Positions 27,840 through 36,446 are shown, counted from the first letter of the stretch. The stretch: DNA of 64,000 nt from Streptomyces sp. NRRL S-87 (GCF_000719335.1 NZ_JOGB01000021.1:1-64000), one strand, 5' to 3'. Notes: generated by a model from the sequence alone, not told the origin. Program-made: numbers and translations.

Positions 27840-27868
27840 GGTGCTGACCATGCTTTCGACCGTGCTTC

Positions 27869-27896
27869 CGCCGCCCGCCGCATAACGCGGGCGGCG
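27869..27896 (+). terminator. Hairpin between the two EamA genes
   Basis: CGCCGCCCGC (27869-27878) pairs perfectly with GCGGGCGGCG (27887-27896) around an eight-base loop, 30 bases after the first EamA stop. There is no T tract. A tiny open frame of 11 codons (27850-27885) runs into the stem. The structure may terminate the first gene or attenuate the second. Confidence 0.5.
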
Positions 27897-28053
27897 ATCC
27901 CCCGGGCCCACCGGCCCGCCGTCACGCTGCGCCCCGGCCTCCAGTCGCCGCGGGCGCAGCGGTGCTGCCCGCGTACGGAGCCGCGGACCCGGCCGTTCCC
28001 GGCCGTCCTCCGCCCTGTCCTCCTGTACAGCCGTACTTCGCGGAGAAGCAAAC

Positions 28054-29076
28054 GTGTCGAACACCCCTTCCTCCTCTCCTGCCGCCGTGCTGCCCGCGGC
28101 CGCCCCGCACGCCGGCCCGTCGTCCGTCGGGCGCAGCCTCGGCCAGCTCGCCGTCGCCGGTGCCGCCTGGGGCACCGCCGGGGCCGCGGCCTCGCTCCTC
28201 TTCCTGGCCAGCGACCTCGGGCCGCTGGCCCTGACGTTCTGGCGCTGCGCGGGCGGGCTGGCCCTGCTGCTCGGCGTGCTCGCGGTCCGACGGCGGCCGG
28301 CCGTCCCCGGCCCGCGGGTACGCGACCTGCTCGTCACCGGCGTGCTGTTCACCGTCTTCCAGGCCGCGTACTTCGCGGCGGTCCAGGACACCGGGCTCGC
28401 CGTCGGCACGGTGGTCACCCTCGGCGCCGGGCCCGTACTGATCGCGCTCGGCGCCCGGCTGTGGATGGGCGAGCGGCTGGGCGGCGGGGGCACCGCCGCG
28501 GTCGCGGGCGCCCTGGGGGGCCTGGTGGTCCTGGTGCTGGGCAGCGGCGGCGGCACGGTGCGCCCGCTCGGCGTGCTGTACGCGCTGCTGAGCGCGACCG
28601 GGTACGCCGGGATGACGCTGCGCACCCGCTGGTTCGGGCGCACCGGCAACGGCGGCGACCCGCTGGTGACCACCGGGTGGTCGTTCGCCGTGGCCGCGGT
28701 CGGACTGCTCCCGTTCGCGCTGGCCGAGGGGCTGCTGCCGACGGTGGGCGACCCCGTGCGGGTGGTGCTGCTGCTCGCCTACACCGCGAGCGTGCCGACC
28801 GCGCTGGCGTACGCCCTGTACTTCACGGGGGCGGCCCGGGTACGGGCCGCGACGGTGTCCGTGATCATGCTGATCGAGCCGGTGAGCGCCGCCGCGATCG
28901 CGGTGCTCGGGCTCGGGGAGCGGCTCACCGCGGCGACCGTCGCGGGCACGGTGCTGCTGCTCGCCGCGGTCGCGGCGCTGGCGATCGGCGAGGCACGCCG
29001 GCCGGCCGCGGATTCCGCCGAGGGTTCCGGCACGGATCGGGCCGTGGACGCCGTCACGGATCCCGTCACGGCGTGA
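28054..29076 (+). CDS. EamA/DMT-superfamily transporter
   Basis: 340 residues with ten predicted transmembrane helices. The first EamA repeat opens [19 protein letters not shown]; the second contains [16 protein letters not shown] and closes with [19 protein letters not shown]. It is a paralogue of the previous gene, but the sequences differ throughout, so the pair is not a recent duplication. The GTG at 28054 has GGAGAAG at 28042-28048. The export substrate is unknown. It is the last gene of its strand before the PNPOx gene converges. Confidence 0.9.
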   Translation: MSNTPSSSPAAVLPAAAPHAGPSSVGRSLGQLAVAGAAWGTAGAAASLLFLASDLGPLALTFWRCAGGLALLLGVLAVRRRPAVPGPRVRDLLVTGVLFTVFQAAYFAAVQDTGLAVGTVVTLGAGPVLIALGARLWMGERLGGGGTAAVAGALGGLVVLVLGSGGGTVRPLGVLYALLSATGYAGMTLRTRWFGRTGNGGDPLVTTGWSFAVAAVGLLPFALAEGLLPTVGDPVRVVLLLAYTASVPTALAYALYFTGAARVRAATVSVIMLIEPVSAAAIAVLGLGERLTAATVAGTVLLLAAVAALAIGEARRPAADSAEGSGTDRAVDAVTDPVTA

Positions 29077-29124
29077 CCGTACGGGACGCGCCGCCCACCC
29101 CCGTGCGGCGGCGCGTCCCGCGTC

Positions 29125-29817
29125 TCAGTGGCCGGCCGTCGGCAGGTACGCCGGCACGGCCACGGCCGGGTCCAGGTCGGCGGCCGGGACCGGGGCGCCG
29201 TGGGCCGGGGCGACCGGCACGACGCCCGCCCAGTAGGGGAGCGCGAGGTCCTCGGCGTCGTCGTTGGGACCGCCGGTACGGATCTTCGCCGAGACCTCCG
29301 AGAGGTCCAGGCGCAGCACGGACGTGGCGGCCAGCTCCTTCTTGTTGGCCGGCCGGGAGTCGGCGGACCGGCCCGGGACGACCTGGTCGACCAGGGCGGC
29401 CAGGGCCGTGCGCCGCTCCTCCTCGTCCGTCACCTGGTAGGCGGTGCCGTGCACGACCACCGAGCGGTAGTTCATCGAGTGGTGGAAGGCGGACCGGGCC
29501 AGCACCAGACCGTCCACGTGCGTGACCGTCAGGCACACCGGCAGGCCGGGCTCACGGTCCTCCTGCGCCGCCCCCTCCGTGTTCCCGGCGGCCATCCGCA
29601 TCGGGCGCGAGCCGGTCGAGCCGTGCACGTACAGGGTGCGGCCCACCCGGCCGTACAGCGTCGGCAGCACGACGGGGGCGCCGTCGCGGACGAAGCCGAG
29701 GTGGCAGACGTAGCCCTGGTCGAGGATCGCGTGCACCGTCTCGTGGTCGTACGCGGCGCGCTGGGGGGAGCGGGTCGGCACGGTGCGCTCGGTCGGGGCG
29801 TAGGAGGCGGTGTCCAT
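29125..29817 (-). CDS. Pyridoxamine 5'-phosphate oxidase family protein
   Basis: 230 residues with the FMN-binding split-barrel fold: YDHETVHAILDQGYVCHLGF, then PVVLPTLYGRVGRTLYVHGS and CLTVTHVDGLVLARS. It resembles the PNPOx-like flavin proteins commonly paired with MocR regulators. Oxidation of a B6 vitamer is one possibility; the class also includes flavin- or F420-dependent reductases. The ATG at 29817 has AAAGGA eight bases upstream. It is divergent from the MocR gene, and the first half of the MocR-type operator overlaps its ribosome-binding site. Confidence 0.88.
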   Translation of the reverse strand: MDTASYAPTERTVPTRSPQRAAYDHETVHAILDQGYVCHLGFVRDGAPVVLPTLYGRVGRTLYVHGSTGSRPMRMAAGNTEGAAQEDREPGLPVCLTVTHVDGLVLARSAFHHSMNYRSVVVHGTAYQVTDEEERRTALAALVDQVVPGRSADSRPANKKELAATSVLRLDLSEVSAKIRTGGPNDDAEDLALPYWAGVVPVAPAHGAPVPAADLDPAVAVPAYLPTAGH

Positions 29818-29828
29818 GTGCGCAATCC

Positions 29829-29860
29829 TTTGTACTAGTGCATAATCTTCTTTGTGCTAG
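29829..29860. promoter_or_regulatory. Direct-repeat operator between PNPOx and MocR genes
   Basis: TTTGTACTAG (29829-29838) and TTTGTGCTAG (29851-29860) are direct repeats 22 bases apart, about two helical turns, the arrangement known for PdxR/MocR regulators. CATAAT (29841-29846) between them can serve as a -10, putting the transcription start at the GTG at 29854. Confidence 0.65.
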
Positions 29861-31185
29861 GAGAGTATGCAATCACGGGCGGTCGCGCCAACGAAATCGC
29901 CGCCAGCGTCGAGCTGGGCATCTCGTCGGGCGAACTGCCCCCGGGCTCGGTCCTCCCGCCCATGCGGGAACTGGCCGGCCGGCTCGGCGTGAACCCCAAC
30001 ACCGTGGCCGCCGCCTACCGGACCCTGCGCGAGCGCGGCCTGATCGACACCGACGGCCGGCGCGGCAGCCGGGTGCGGGCCCAGCCCGCCACCCTCGCCC
30101 GCGAGGCGATCCGGCCCCCGCTCCCACCGGGCGTGCGCAACGTCGCCGACGGCAACCCCGATGCGGCGCTGCTGCCTCCCCTCGCCGACGCCCTGGCGGC
30201 CGCGGCGCAGCGCTACGCGCGCCGACCGGGCCAGTACGGCGACGACGTCGTGGACCCGGGCCTGGAGCGGATGGCGCGGGCCGCGTTCGACGCCGACGGG
30301 GTGCCCGCCGGCCCGGTCGTGCTCACCTCGGGGTCGCTCGACGCCATCGAGCGGGTGCTGGCGGCGCACCTCAAGCCCGGGGACCCGGTGGCCATCGAGG
30401 ATCCGGGCTGGGGGAGCCTGCACGACCTGGTGCCCGCCCTGGGCCTGCGCGTCGTGCCCGTCGCCCTCGACGACGACGGGCCGCGCCCCGAGAGCGTGGC
30501 CGCGGCCCTGGACAAGGGGGTCCGGGCGCTGATCGTCACGGACCGGGCGCAGAACCCGACCGGGGCGGCGGTCACGGCCGAGCGCGCCGCGCAGCTGCGC
30601 GAGCTGCTGGCGCGCCATCCGCACGTGCTGGTGATCGACGACGACCACGGGCACGGCATCGTCGAGCAGCCGCTGCACACCCTCGCGGGCGCCACCCGCA
30701 GTTGGGCGTTCGTGCGGTCGACGGCCAAGGCGTACGGGCCCGACCTGCGGCTGGCGGTCCTCACCGCGGACCGGGTCACGGCGGACCGGGTCGCGGGACG
30801 GCACCTGCTCGGACCCGGATGGGTCAGCCACCTGCTCCAGTACGCCGTCGTGGACCTGTGGGAGCGCGGCACGCTCGACACCGCCGCGGTGGCCCGCTCC
30901 TACAGCGAGCGGCGGGACGCGCTGGTGGCCGCGCTGGAGCGGCTCGGGGTGGCGGCGCGCGGGCGCAGCGGGTTCAACGTGTGGGTGCCGGTGGCCGACG
31001 AGACCGGGGCGGTGGCGAGGCTGCAGGCGGCGGGGTGGGCGGTCGCGCCCGGGGCGCGCTTCCGGGTGGACTCCCCGCCCGCGGTGCGGTTGTCGGTGTC
31101 GCAGCTGGCGCCGGAGGACGTGGCGGAGCTGGCCCGGGCGGTGGCGGAGGCGGTGCGGCCGGGGCGCGGGGCGCGCTACGTCTGA
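29854..31185 (+). CDS. MocR/PdxR-type regulator (GntR helix-turn-helix plus aminotransferase)
   Basis: 443 residues. Residues 1-75 are a GntR winged helix (SGELPPGSVLPPMRELAGRL, then NPNTVAAAYRTLRERGLI). The rest has the class-I aminotransferase fold with QNPTGA, VIDDDHGHG and the PLP lysine in STAKAYGPDLRLA. Such proteins use PLP as an effector rather than for catalysis, commonly controlling B6, GABA or taurine genes. The divergent PNPOx-like gene is the obvious target. The GTG at 29854 lies at the predicted transcription start, so the mRNA is probably leaderless. Confidence 0.9.
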   Translation: MLGEYAITGGRANEIAASVELGISSGELPPGSVLPPMRELAGRLGVNPNTVAAAYRTLRERGLIDTDGRRGSRVRAQPATLAREAIRPPLPPGVRNVADGNPDAALLPPLADALAAAAQRYARRPGQYGDDVVDPGLERMARAAFDADGVPAGPVVLTSGSLDAIERVLAAHLKPGDPVAIEDPGWGSLHDLVPALGLRVVPVALDDDGPRPESVAAALDKGVRALIVTDRAQNPTGAAVTAERAAQLRELLARHPHVLVIDDDHGHGIVEQPLHTLAGATRSWAFVRSTAKAYGPDLRLAVLTADRVTADRVAGRHLLGPGWVSHLLQYAVVDLWERGTLDTAAVARSYSERRDALVAALERLGVAARGRSGFNVWVPVADETGAVARLQAAGWAVAPGARFRVDSPPAVRLSVSQLAPEDVAELARAVAEAVRPGRGARYV

Positions 31186-31274
31186 CCGGCGCCGCCGGAC
31201 GTACGGGGCGTTCGGCCCCGCCGCTCCGGGAAGACGGGGCGTCGGGCCCCCAGGGCTCGGGCATCGGCCCCCCG

Positions 31275-31341
31275 GGGGCCCGGACTCCGGCCCTCAGGGG
31301 CCCGGACTCCGGCCCTCAGGGGCCCGGACTTCGGGTCTCGA
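31275..31341. repeat. 22-bp direct repeats downstream of the MocR gene
   Basis: The unit starting GGGGCCCGGACTCC occurs at 31275-31296 and 31297-31318 as perfect copies and again, diverged, from 31319. The 243-base gap between the MocR and EamA genes (which converge) holds nothing else recognisable. GGGCCC cores may form terminator hairpins. Confidence 0.75.
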
Positions 31342-31428
31342 CCCCCGGACAGGGGAGCGGCCCCGGACAGGGCGACGGCGCCGGGGCGCTCGGTGCGTCC
31401 CGGGGCCGTGGTCGGGCGGGAGCAGGGG

Positions 31429-32535
31429 TCAGGTCGCCGCGTCCGGGCGGGGCCGGCTCTGGGTCAGGGCCGCGCCGATCAGGACGATGACCGCGCCGAC
31501 CGGGGTGTTCCAGTGCAGGTCCTCGCCGAGCGCGAGCACGCCGGCCGCGGTGGCGATGACCGGGATGAAGTACGTGACCATCTGCGCGGTGGTCGGGCCG
31601 ACCTCGGTCACGAGCGCGTACTGGGCCTGCAGCGCGTACCCGGTGCCCAGCGCCCCCAGGGCCAGCACGGCGAGCGTGGGCATGAGCGCGAACCCGGTGG
31701 GCACGCCGCTGAGCACCGGCAGGACCAGGCCCAGCTGAACGGTGGACAGCAGCAGCTGCCCCGCCGTCATCGCCAGCGGCGAGCCCTCCCGGGAGGCCAG
31801 CGTGCGCCGGACGTAGATCCAGCCGACCGGGTAGCAGAACGACGCGAGCAGCGCCATCGCGGTGCCCTTGGCGTCCAGGCCCGAGAAGCCGCTCCAGGCG
31901 CCGAGCACCGTGAGCACGCCCACGAAGCCGATCCCCAGCCCCGCGACCCGGCGGCGGCTCGGGCGGTCCTCGGAGAGGGCGACCAGCGACAGTGCCATGC
32001 CCCACAGGGGCGACGTGGCGTTGCAGATGCCGGCGAGGCTGGAGGGGATGGTGAGCTCGGAGTACGCGAAGAGCGTGAACGGCAGCGTGTTGAGCAGCAC
32101 GGCGGCCACCGCCAGGTGCCCCCAGGTCCGCAGCCCCCGCGGCAGCCGCTCGCGGCGGACGGCCAGCGCCACGCACAGCACCGCCGAACCGAAGAGCACC
32201 CGGCCGAAGGAGACCTGGACCGGGGCGTAGGTCTCGGTCCCGACCTTCATGAAGAGGAAGCTGAAGCCCCAGATCACCGCCAGCACCGCGAACCGGATCC
32301 GCCAGTCGAGCACCCGCCGGCGGACCGGGAGCGGGACCGGGACGGGGGCCGCGACCGGGACGGGGACCGCGACCGGGACGGAGGCGGCGGCAGGGGCGGG
32401 GACGGCGGCAGGGGCGGGGACGGCGGCAGCGGTCCCGGGAGCGCGGGCCGGCGCTGCCGGCGCCGTCGGCGCGGCGGAACGGTCGGGCGACGGGGCGGCG
32501 GAGGGGGTCGGGGAGGGGGCTGCGGGTGCGCTCAT
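31429..32535 (-). CDS. EamA/DMT-superfamily transporter with Pro/Ala/Val-rich leader
   Basis: 368 residues. About 70 N-terminal residues are almost only Ala, Pro, Val and Ser, with VPAPAA and VPVP repeats, then ten transmembrane helices with two EamA repeats (FAVLAVIWGFSFLFMKVG, later GALGTGYALQAQYALV and LALGEDLHWNTPVGA). The ATG at 32535 is the annotated start; an internal start after the repeats (around 32325) would give a protein of normal size. It is divergent from a LysR regulator with a 73-base gap, the usual arrangement for LysR-controlled exporters. Confidence 0.88.
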   Translation of the reverse strand: MSAPAAPSPTPSAAPSPDRSAAPTAPAAPARAPGTAAAVPAPAAVPAPAAASVPVAVPVPVAAPVPVPLPVRRRVLDWRIRFAVLAVIWGFSFLFMKVGTETYAPVQVSFGRVLFGSAVLCVALAVRRERLPRGLRTWGHLAVAAVLLNTLPFTLFAYSELTIPSSLAGICNATSPLWGMALSLVALSEDRPSRRRVAGLGIGFVGVLTVLGAWSGFSGLDAKGTAMALLASFCYPVGWIYVRRTLASREGSPLAMTAGQLLLSTVQLGLVLPVLSGVPTGFALMPTLAVLALGALGTGYALQAQYALVTEVGPTTAQMVTYFIPVIATAAGVLALGEDLHWNTPVGAVIVLIGAALTQSRPRPDAAT

Positions 32536-32608
32536 GCGTCCACTGTGCGGCCGTCAACATCTTAGTACAAGCGAGAATAAATGGACCGCACCGCGTAGCA
32601 TCGCTTAC

Positions 32609-33517
32609 ATGTTGAACCTGGAGCGGCTGCGCACCCTCGACGCCCTGGCCCGGCACGGCTCGGTCAGCGGCGCCGCCGACGGCCTGCACGTCACCACCTC
32701 CGCCGTCTCGCAGCAGATGGCCAAGCTGGAGAAGGAGGTCGGCCAGCCGCTGGTGGCCCGCAGCGGTCGCGGCATCCGGCTCACCGACGCGGGCCGGCTC
32801 CTCGCCGACCACGCGGCGCGGATCATCTCTCAGGTCGAACTGGCCCAGGCGGACGTCGAGGCGCAGCGCGGCCGGGCGGTCGGCGAGCTGCGGATCGGCG
32901 CCTTCCCGACCGCGCTGCGCGGGCTGTTCCCGAGCGCCCTGGTGGAGCTGCGCGCCGTGCACCCCGAACTGCGGGTGCGCACCTGGGAGATGGAGCCCGA
33001 CGCCAGCCTGGGCGCAGTGGTGCGCGGCGACCTCGACCTGGCCGTCGGGATCGACTGGTACAACAAGCGCATGGCGGTGCCCGGCGAGCTGCTGCGCGCC
33101 GACCTGCTCGACGACGCGGCCGACGTCGCGGTGCCCGCGGACCATCCGCTCGCCGGACGCGCCGAGGTGGACCTGGCCGACTTCGGGGACGCGGACTGGA
33201 TCTCGTGGAACGAGGGCCAGTTCTGCTACGAGTGGCTGGTCTTCACCCTGCGCGGCGAGGGCATCGAGCCCCGCATCCGGCACATCGCCGAAGAGCACCA
33301 GACGCAGCTGGCGTTCGTGGCCGCCGGGCTCGGGGTGTGCGTGACGCCCCGGCTCGGGCGCGGGCCGGTGCCCGCCGGGGTGCGGCTGCTGCCGGTGCGG
33401 GCGAGCGTACGCCGGCACATCTACGTGGTGTGGCGGGCGGACGCGGACCGGCGGCCGTCGATCCGGGCGGCGGTGGACGCGTTGCGCGAGTCGGGGGCGC
33501 GGTACGCCGCGGCATGA
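32609..33517 (+). CDS. LysR-family transcriptional regulator
   Basis: 302 residues with an N-terminal winged helix (NLERLRTLDALARHGSVSGA, then TTSAVSQQMAKLEKEVG) and a substrate-binding domain beginning GELRIGAFPTAL. The co-inducer is unknown. The ATG at 32609 follows TAGCAT (32596-32601) by seven bases and has no ribosome-binding site, so it is probably leaderless. The divergent EamA exporter is the likely target: the gap contains an AT-rich stretch CTTAGTACAAGCGAGAATAA (32561-32580) fit for a LysR site, in a region otherwise very GC-rich. Confidence 0.92.
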   Translation: MLNLERLRTLDALARHGSVSGAADGLHVTTSAVSQQMAKLEKEVGQPLVARSGRGIRLTDAGRLLADHAARIISQVELAQADVEAQRGRAVGELRIGAFPTALRGLFPSALVELRAVHPELRVRTWEMEPDASLGAVVRGDLDLAVGIDWYNKRMAVPGELLRADLLDDAADVAVPADHPLAGRAEVDLADFGDADWISWNEGQFCYEWLVFTLRGEGIEPRIRHIAEEHQTQLAFVAAGLGVCVTPRLGRGPVPAGVRLLPVRASVRRHIYVVWRADADRRPSIRAAVDALRESGARYAAA

Positions 33518-33554
33518 GCCGCGCGGCCGTACGCCCCCGGGTGCGCCGGTCGCG

Positions 33555-34013
33555 TCACAGCTTGCGGAAGTCCCAGGTGACGACCGATGCGGGGACGAGC
33601 CGCAGCCAGGCGTGGCGGCCGTCGTGGGGCATGGTGTCCAGGCCGAAGTTCTTGGCCGCGAACAGCCGCTCGGGCACCAGGAGTTCCGGGTGCGGCTCGC
33701 CCGTACGGGGGGCCTCGCCCACGAACTCCACCGTCCCCGACAGCTCGGCCCCGCGCAGGTCGTCGTACTCCTCGCCGGCGTCCACCACGACCGAGATCCG
33801 CGGGTCCTTGCGGAGGTCGGCCCAGCGACGGCTGCGGGTGATCGAGTACAGCCACAGCGCCGTGCCGTCCCAGGCGAACCACAGGGCGCCGACGTGCGGC
33901 CGCCCGTCCGGCGAGACCGTCGCGACGCGGCAGGTGCGCTGTTCGGCCAGGAACGCGTCGAGCTCCCCGCGCGACATCATGATCCGGCGTCCCCGCCGCT
34001 GGGTCGTGTCCAT
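33555..34013 (-). CDS. PPOX-class flavin/F420-binding protein
   Basis: 152 residues with the split-barrel fold of PPOX-class proteins: MSRGELDAFLAEQRTCRVATV, then GRPHVGALWFAWDG, LWLYSITRSRRWADLRKDP and the closing RLVPASVVTWDF. The RSRRWADLRKDPR segment is typical of the F420-binding group (M. tuberculosis Rv1155/Rv2991 type), although FMN cannot be excluded. It reduces or oxidises an unknown substrate. The ATG at 34013 follows GGGGTGGC. It is divergent from the isochorismatase-fold gene, and a CTGAC-N5-GTCAG palindrome lies between them. Confidence 0.86.
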   Translation of the reverse strand: MDTTQRRGRRIMMSRGELDAFLAEQRTCRVATVSPDGRPHVGALWFAWDGTALWLYSITRSRRWADLRKDPRISVVVDAGEEYDDLRGAELSGTVEFVGEAPRTGEPHPELLVPERLFAAKNFGLDTMPHDGRHAWLRLVPASVVTWDFRKL

Positions 34014-34034
34014 CGTCCCGCCACCCCTTCACAT

Positions 34035-34049
34035 CTGACTGTGTGTCAG
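34035..34049. promoter_or_regulatory. CTGAC-N5-GTCAG palindrome between divergent genes
   Basis: CTGAC-TGTGT-GTCAG lies 22 bases from the PPOX start and 52 from the isochorismatase-fold start. The same half sites and spacing occur upstream of the SRPBCC gene (26661-26675), suggesting one TetR-like regulator for both. Confidence 0.55.
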
Positions 34050-34100
34050 GAAGCATGAGGGCTCTTCCGCCCGTACGCAACGAGGCATCCAGGGGACGCC

Positions 34101-34730
34101 ATGCCACAGGACGACCGGCTCGCCGCCCAGCTCGACCCCGCCACCACCGTCCTGCTGACCGTCGAGTGCCAGCAGGGCGTGGTCGGCGCCCGCAGCGCCC
34201 TGCCCGAACTGGCCGCCGAGGCCGGCTCCTCCGGCGCCCTCGACCGGATCGCCGCCCTCGTGGCCGCCGCCCACGCCCGCGGCGTCCAGGTCGTCCACGC
34301 GGTGGCCGAGCGACGCCCCGACGGGCGCGGCGCCAACACCAACGCCCGGTTGTTCCGGGCGGCCGGGCGGCTGCCCGTCCAGCAGCTGACCGGTTCCCCG
34401 GCCGTGTCGGTCGCCGAGCCGATCAAGGTGGCGGAGGAGGACCTCGTCGTACGCCGGCTGCACGGCCTCTCGCCGATCGCCGGCACCGACCTCGACCCGC
34501 TGCTGCGCAACCTCGGCTGCCGCAGCCTGGTCGTCACCGGTGTCTCGTCGAACGTGGCGATCCCGAACACCGTCTTCGACGCCGTGAACCTCGGCTACAC
34601 CGCGGTGGTGCCCTCCGACGCGATCGCTGGCGTACCGGCCTCGTACACGCCCGAGGTGATCCGCAACTCGCTCGCCCTGGTCGCCACGATCACCACCACC
34701 AAGGACGTGCTCGCCTGCTGGCAGGGGTAG
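34101..34730 (+). CDS. Isochorismatase-fold protein lacking the catalytic triad
   Basis: 209 residues with the cysteine-hydrolase (isochorismatase) Rossmann fold. Catalytic positions are changed: the Asp of the LLVIDxQ strand is Glu22 in LLTVECQQG, the Lys is Arg in LVVRRLHGLSPI, and the Cys of the GVxTxxCV turn is Ala in GVSSNVAIPNTV. An amidohydrolase reaction is therefore unlikely; ligand binding or another chemistry may remain. Streptomycetes contain other copies of this subgroup, as I recall. The ATG at 34101 lacks an obvious strong ribosome-binding site. It is divergent from the PPOX gene. Confidence 0.85.
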   Translation: MPQDDRLAAQLDPATTVLLTVECQQGVVGARSALPELAAEAGSSGALDRIAALVAAAHARGVQVVHAVAERRPDGRGANTNARLFRAAGRLPVQQLTGSPAVSVAEPIKVAEEDLVVRRLHGLSPIAGTDLDPLLRNLGCRSLVVTGVSSNVAIPNTVFDAVNLGYTAVVPSDAIAGVPASYTPEVIRNSLALVATITTTKDVLACWQG

Positions 34731-34836
34731 ACCGCCGCGCCCCGGTCGTCGCGGCGGCGCTCACCGGCCGTCCGGCCGTCCGGCCGGACGTCCTGGCGGA
34801 CCGGGACGCGCGATCCACGGCCGCGGGGACGGGGGC

Positions 34837-36003
34837 TCACCCCGGGCCGAGGGCGAGGCTCGCGTCGTCCCTGACGGCCAGGGGCGTCGAGGAGGGAGGG
34901 CCGTGGCGGGTGAGGGCGTCGTGGAGCCAGCGGGCGTCGGCGGGGGAGGCGCGGCGCAGCGTGAGCCGGCGTGCCCGGAAGGGGGTGAGGAGCAGCCCGC
35001 GCAGGGCCCCGGTGGCCCGGTCGAGGCGGACGGTGTAGAGGACGCGCAGGTCGTCCCGGTACTGCTCGTAGCCCGTGATCCCCTCGTAGTCGTCGACGAG
35101 GTCTCCGCACCCGTAGAGGATCAGCCGGTCGTGGTAGACCTCCAGGGGGCGGGGGTGGTGCGAGGAATGGCCGTGGACGAGGTCGGCGCCGCCGTCGACG
35201 AGGTCGTGGGCGAAGCGGACGTGCTCGGTGGGTATCCGGTAGCCCCAGTTGGAGCCCCAGTGGACGGACACGGCCACCCGGTCGCCGGGTCGGCGGGCCC
35301 CCTCGAAACGGGCGACCAGAGCGGCCGCGGCCTCCCTCGAGGGGGCGGGGACGAGGGCGATGCCGCTGCGGTCCTCGGCGGCCGCCCAGTCGAGCGGGAT
35401 GCCGCTGGAGGGCATGCCGACCGAGAACACCAGGAGGCGGGGGGTCTCCGCCCGCGGTGAGCCCCGCGCGGACGAGCGGGGTACGAGTGCCACGGCCGCC
35501 GGCCGCCACGCGCCGACGGCGTCGTGCCCCGCGCCCGCCGTCCGCAGTGCGGCGGCGGCGAGGCTGTCGAGGGTCTCGGCCAGCCCGTCCCGGCCGAAGT
35601 CCAGCACGTGGTTGTTGGCCAGCGCGCACACGTCGGGCCGCGCGGCGGCCAGGCACGGCAGGTTGGCCGGATGCATGCGGTAGTGGATGCTCTTGCCACG
35701 GGCGAATCCGCCCGCCCGGGTCACGGCGGTCTCCAGGTTCAGCACCCAGGCGTCCGGGCCGGTCGCCCGCAGGACCTCCAGCAGATCGCCCCACGGCCAC
35801 GCGAAGCCGGCGGGGCGCGGCACGGGCCCGTGCGCGGCCTCGGCGAGCTCGACGTACGTACGGGCGTCGGCCACCCACGGCTCGGAGAGCTCCGGATCCC
35901 CGGGATGCGGCAGCACCTGATCGATGCCCCGGCCGAGCATCACGTCACCGGCGAGGCAGACGACGATCTCATCCCCGGCTCCGGGGCCGCCGCCGGCGTC
36001 CAC
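34837..36003 (-). CDS. CapA-family (poly-gamma-glutamate synthesis type) metallophosphatase-like protein
   Basis: 388 residues of the CapA/PGA_cap family: GDVMLGRGIDQVL at the start, VLNLETAVT, ALANNHVLDFGRDGL, then VSVHWGSNWGY and LVHGHSSHHPRPLE. These provide the metal-binding Asp, Asn and His of the calcineurin-like fold. The Bacillus CapA takes part in poly-gamma-glutamate capsule assembly; no capB or capC gene is present, so the role is open. The GTG at 36003 has GTGGAGAC and a TACCGT-like -10 upstream. No signal peptide is visible. Its 5' side faces a 443-base gap. Confidence 0.87.
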   Translation of the reverse strand: MDAGGGPGAGDEIVVCLAGDVMLGRGIDQVLPHPGDPELSEPWVADARTYVELAEAAHGPVPRPAGFAWPWGDLLEVLRATGPDAWVLNLETAVTRAGGFARGKSIHYRMHPANLPCLAAARPDVCALANNHVLDFGRDGLAETLDSLAAAALRTAGAGHDAVGAWRPAAVALVPRSSARGSPRAETPRLLVFSVGMPSSGIPLDWAAAEDRSGIALVPAPSREAAAALVARFEGARRPGDRVAVSVHWGSNWGYRIPTEHVRFAHDLVDGGADLVHGHSSHHPRPLEVYHDRLILYGCGDLVDDYEGITGYEQYRDDLRVLYTVRLDRATGALRGLLLTPFRARRLTLRRASPADARWLHDALTRHGPPSSTPLAVRDDASLALGPG

Positions 36004-36446
36004 GTCTCCACGGTAGGCCCCGTCCCGCTGGAGGAGGGCCGGGGCCGCACGGCCAGGACGCCGGAAGGGAGACGTCAGCAGCCCATCAGGCCCAGCTCGT
36101 CCTGACGTCCTGGAGCACGTGTTCCGTCTCGGGGACGTCCGGGCCGGACCGATGAGCGGGACGGGAGGGCCGTGTCCCGCGGGAGACGGCGGCTTCCCGT
36201 GCCGCCGGGACGCGAGGGTGTCCCGGGCGCCAGGGCGGGATCCCGGTGCGTGCCGGGGCACGGGGACGGCACCACCGGTCCCGGGACGTCCCTGAGAAGG
36301 CCGGGACGGCGGGACACCGTCGACTGCCCCTAGTGTTCGAGTCGTCCGGCAGCGGCCCGCCGCGGTTCCCGGACCTCCCTCCGCACCGCACACCCCGGCA
36401 GGCCGCCGGGGTGCCCCGGTGCGTCCACGACCTCTGGAGTCGCAGG
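36004..36446. other. Intergenic region between capA-like and secreted-protein genes
   Basis: 443 bases between divergent genes. TAGTGT (36332-36337) in front of the secreted-protein gene and TACCGT in front of capA-like are possible -10 elements. No gene, RNA fold or repeat is convincing. Confidence 0.5.

Noticed and set aside
27850..27885. 11-codon leader peptide before the second EamA gene
   Set aside because: No ribosome-binding site or regulatory codon run is present; the hairpin alone explains the sequence.
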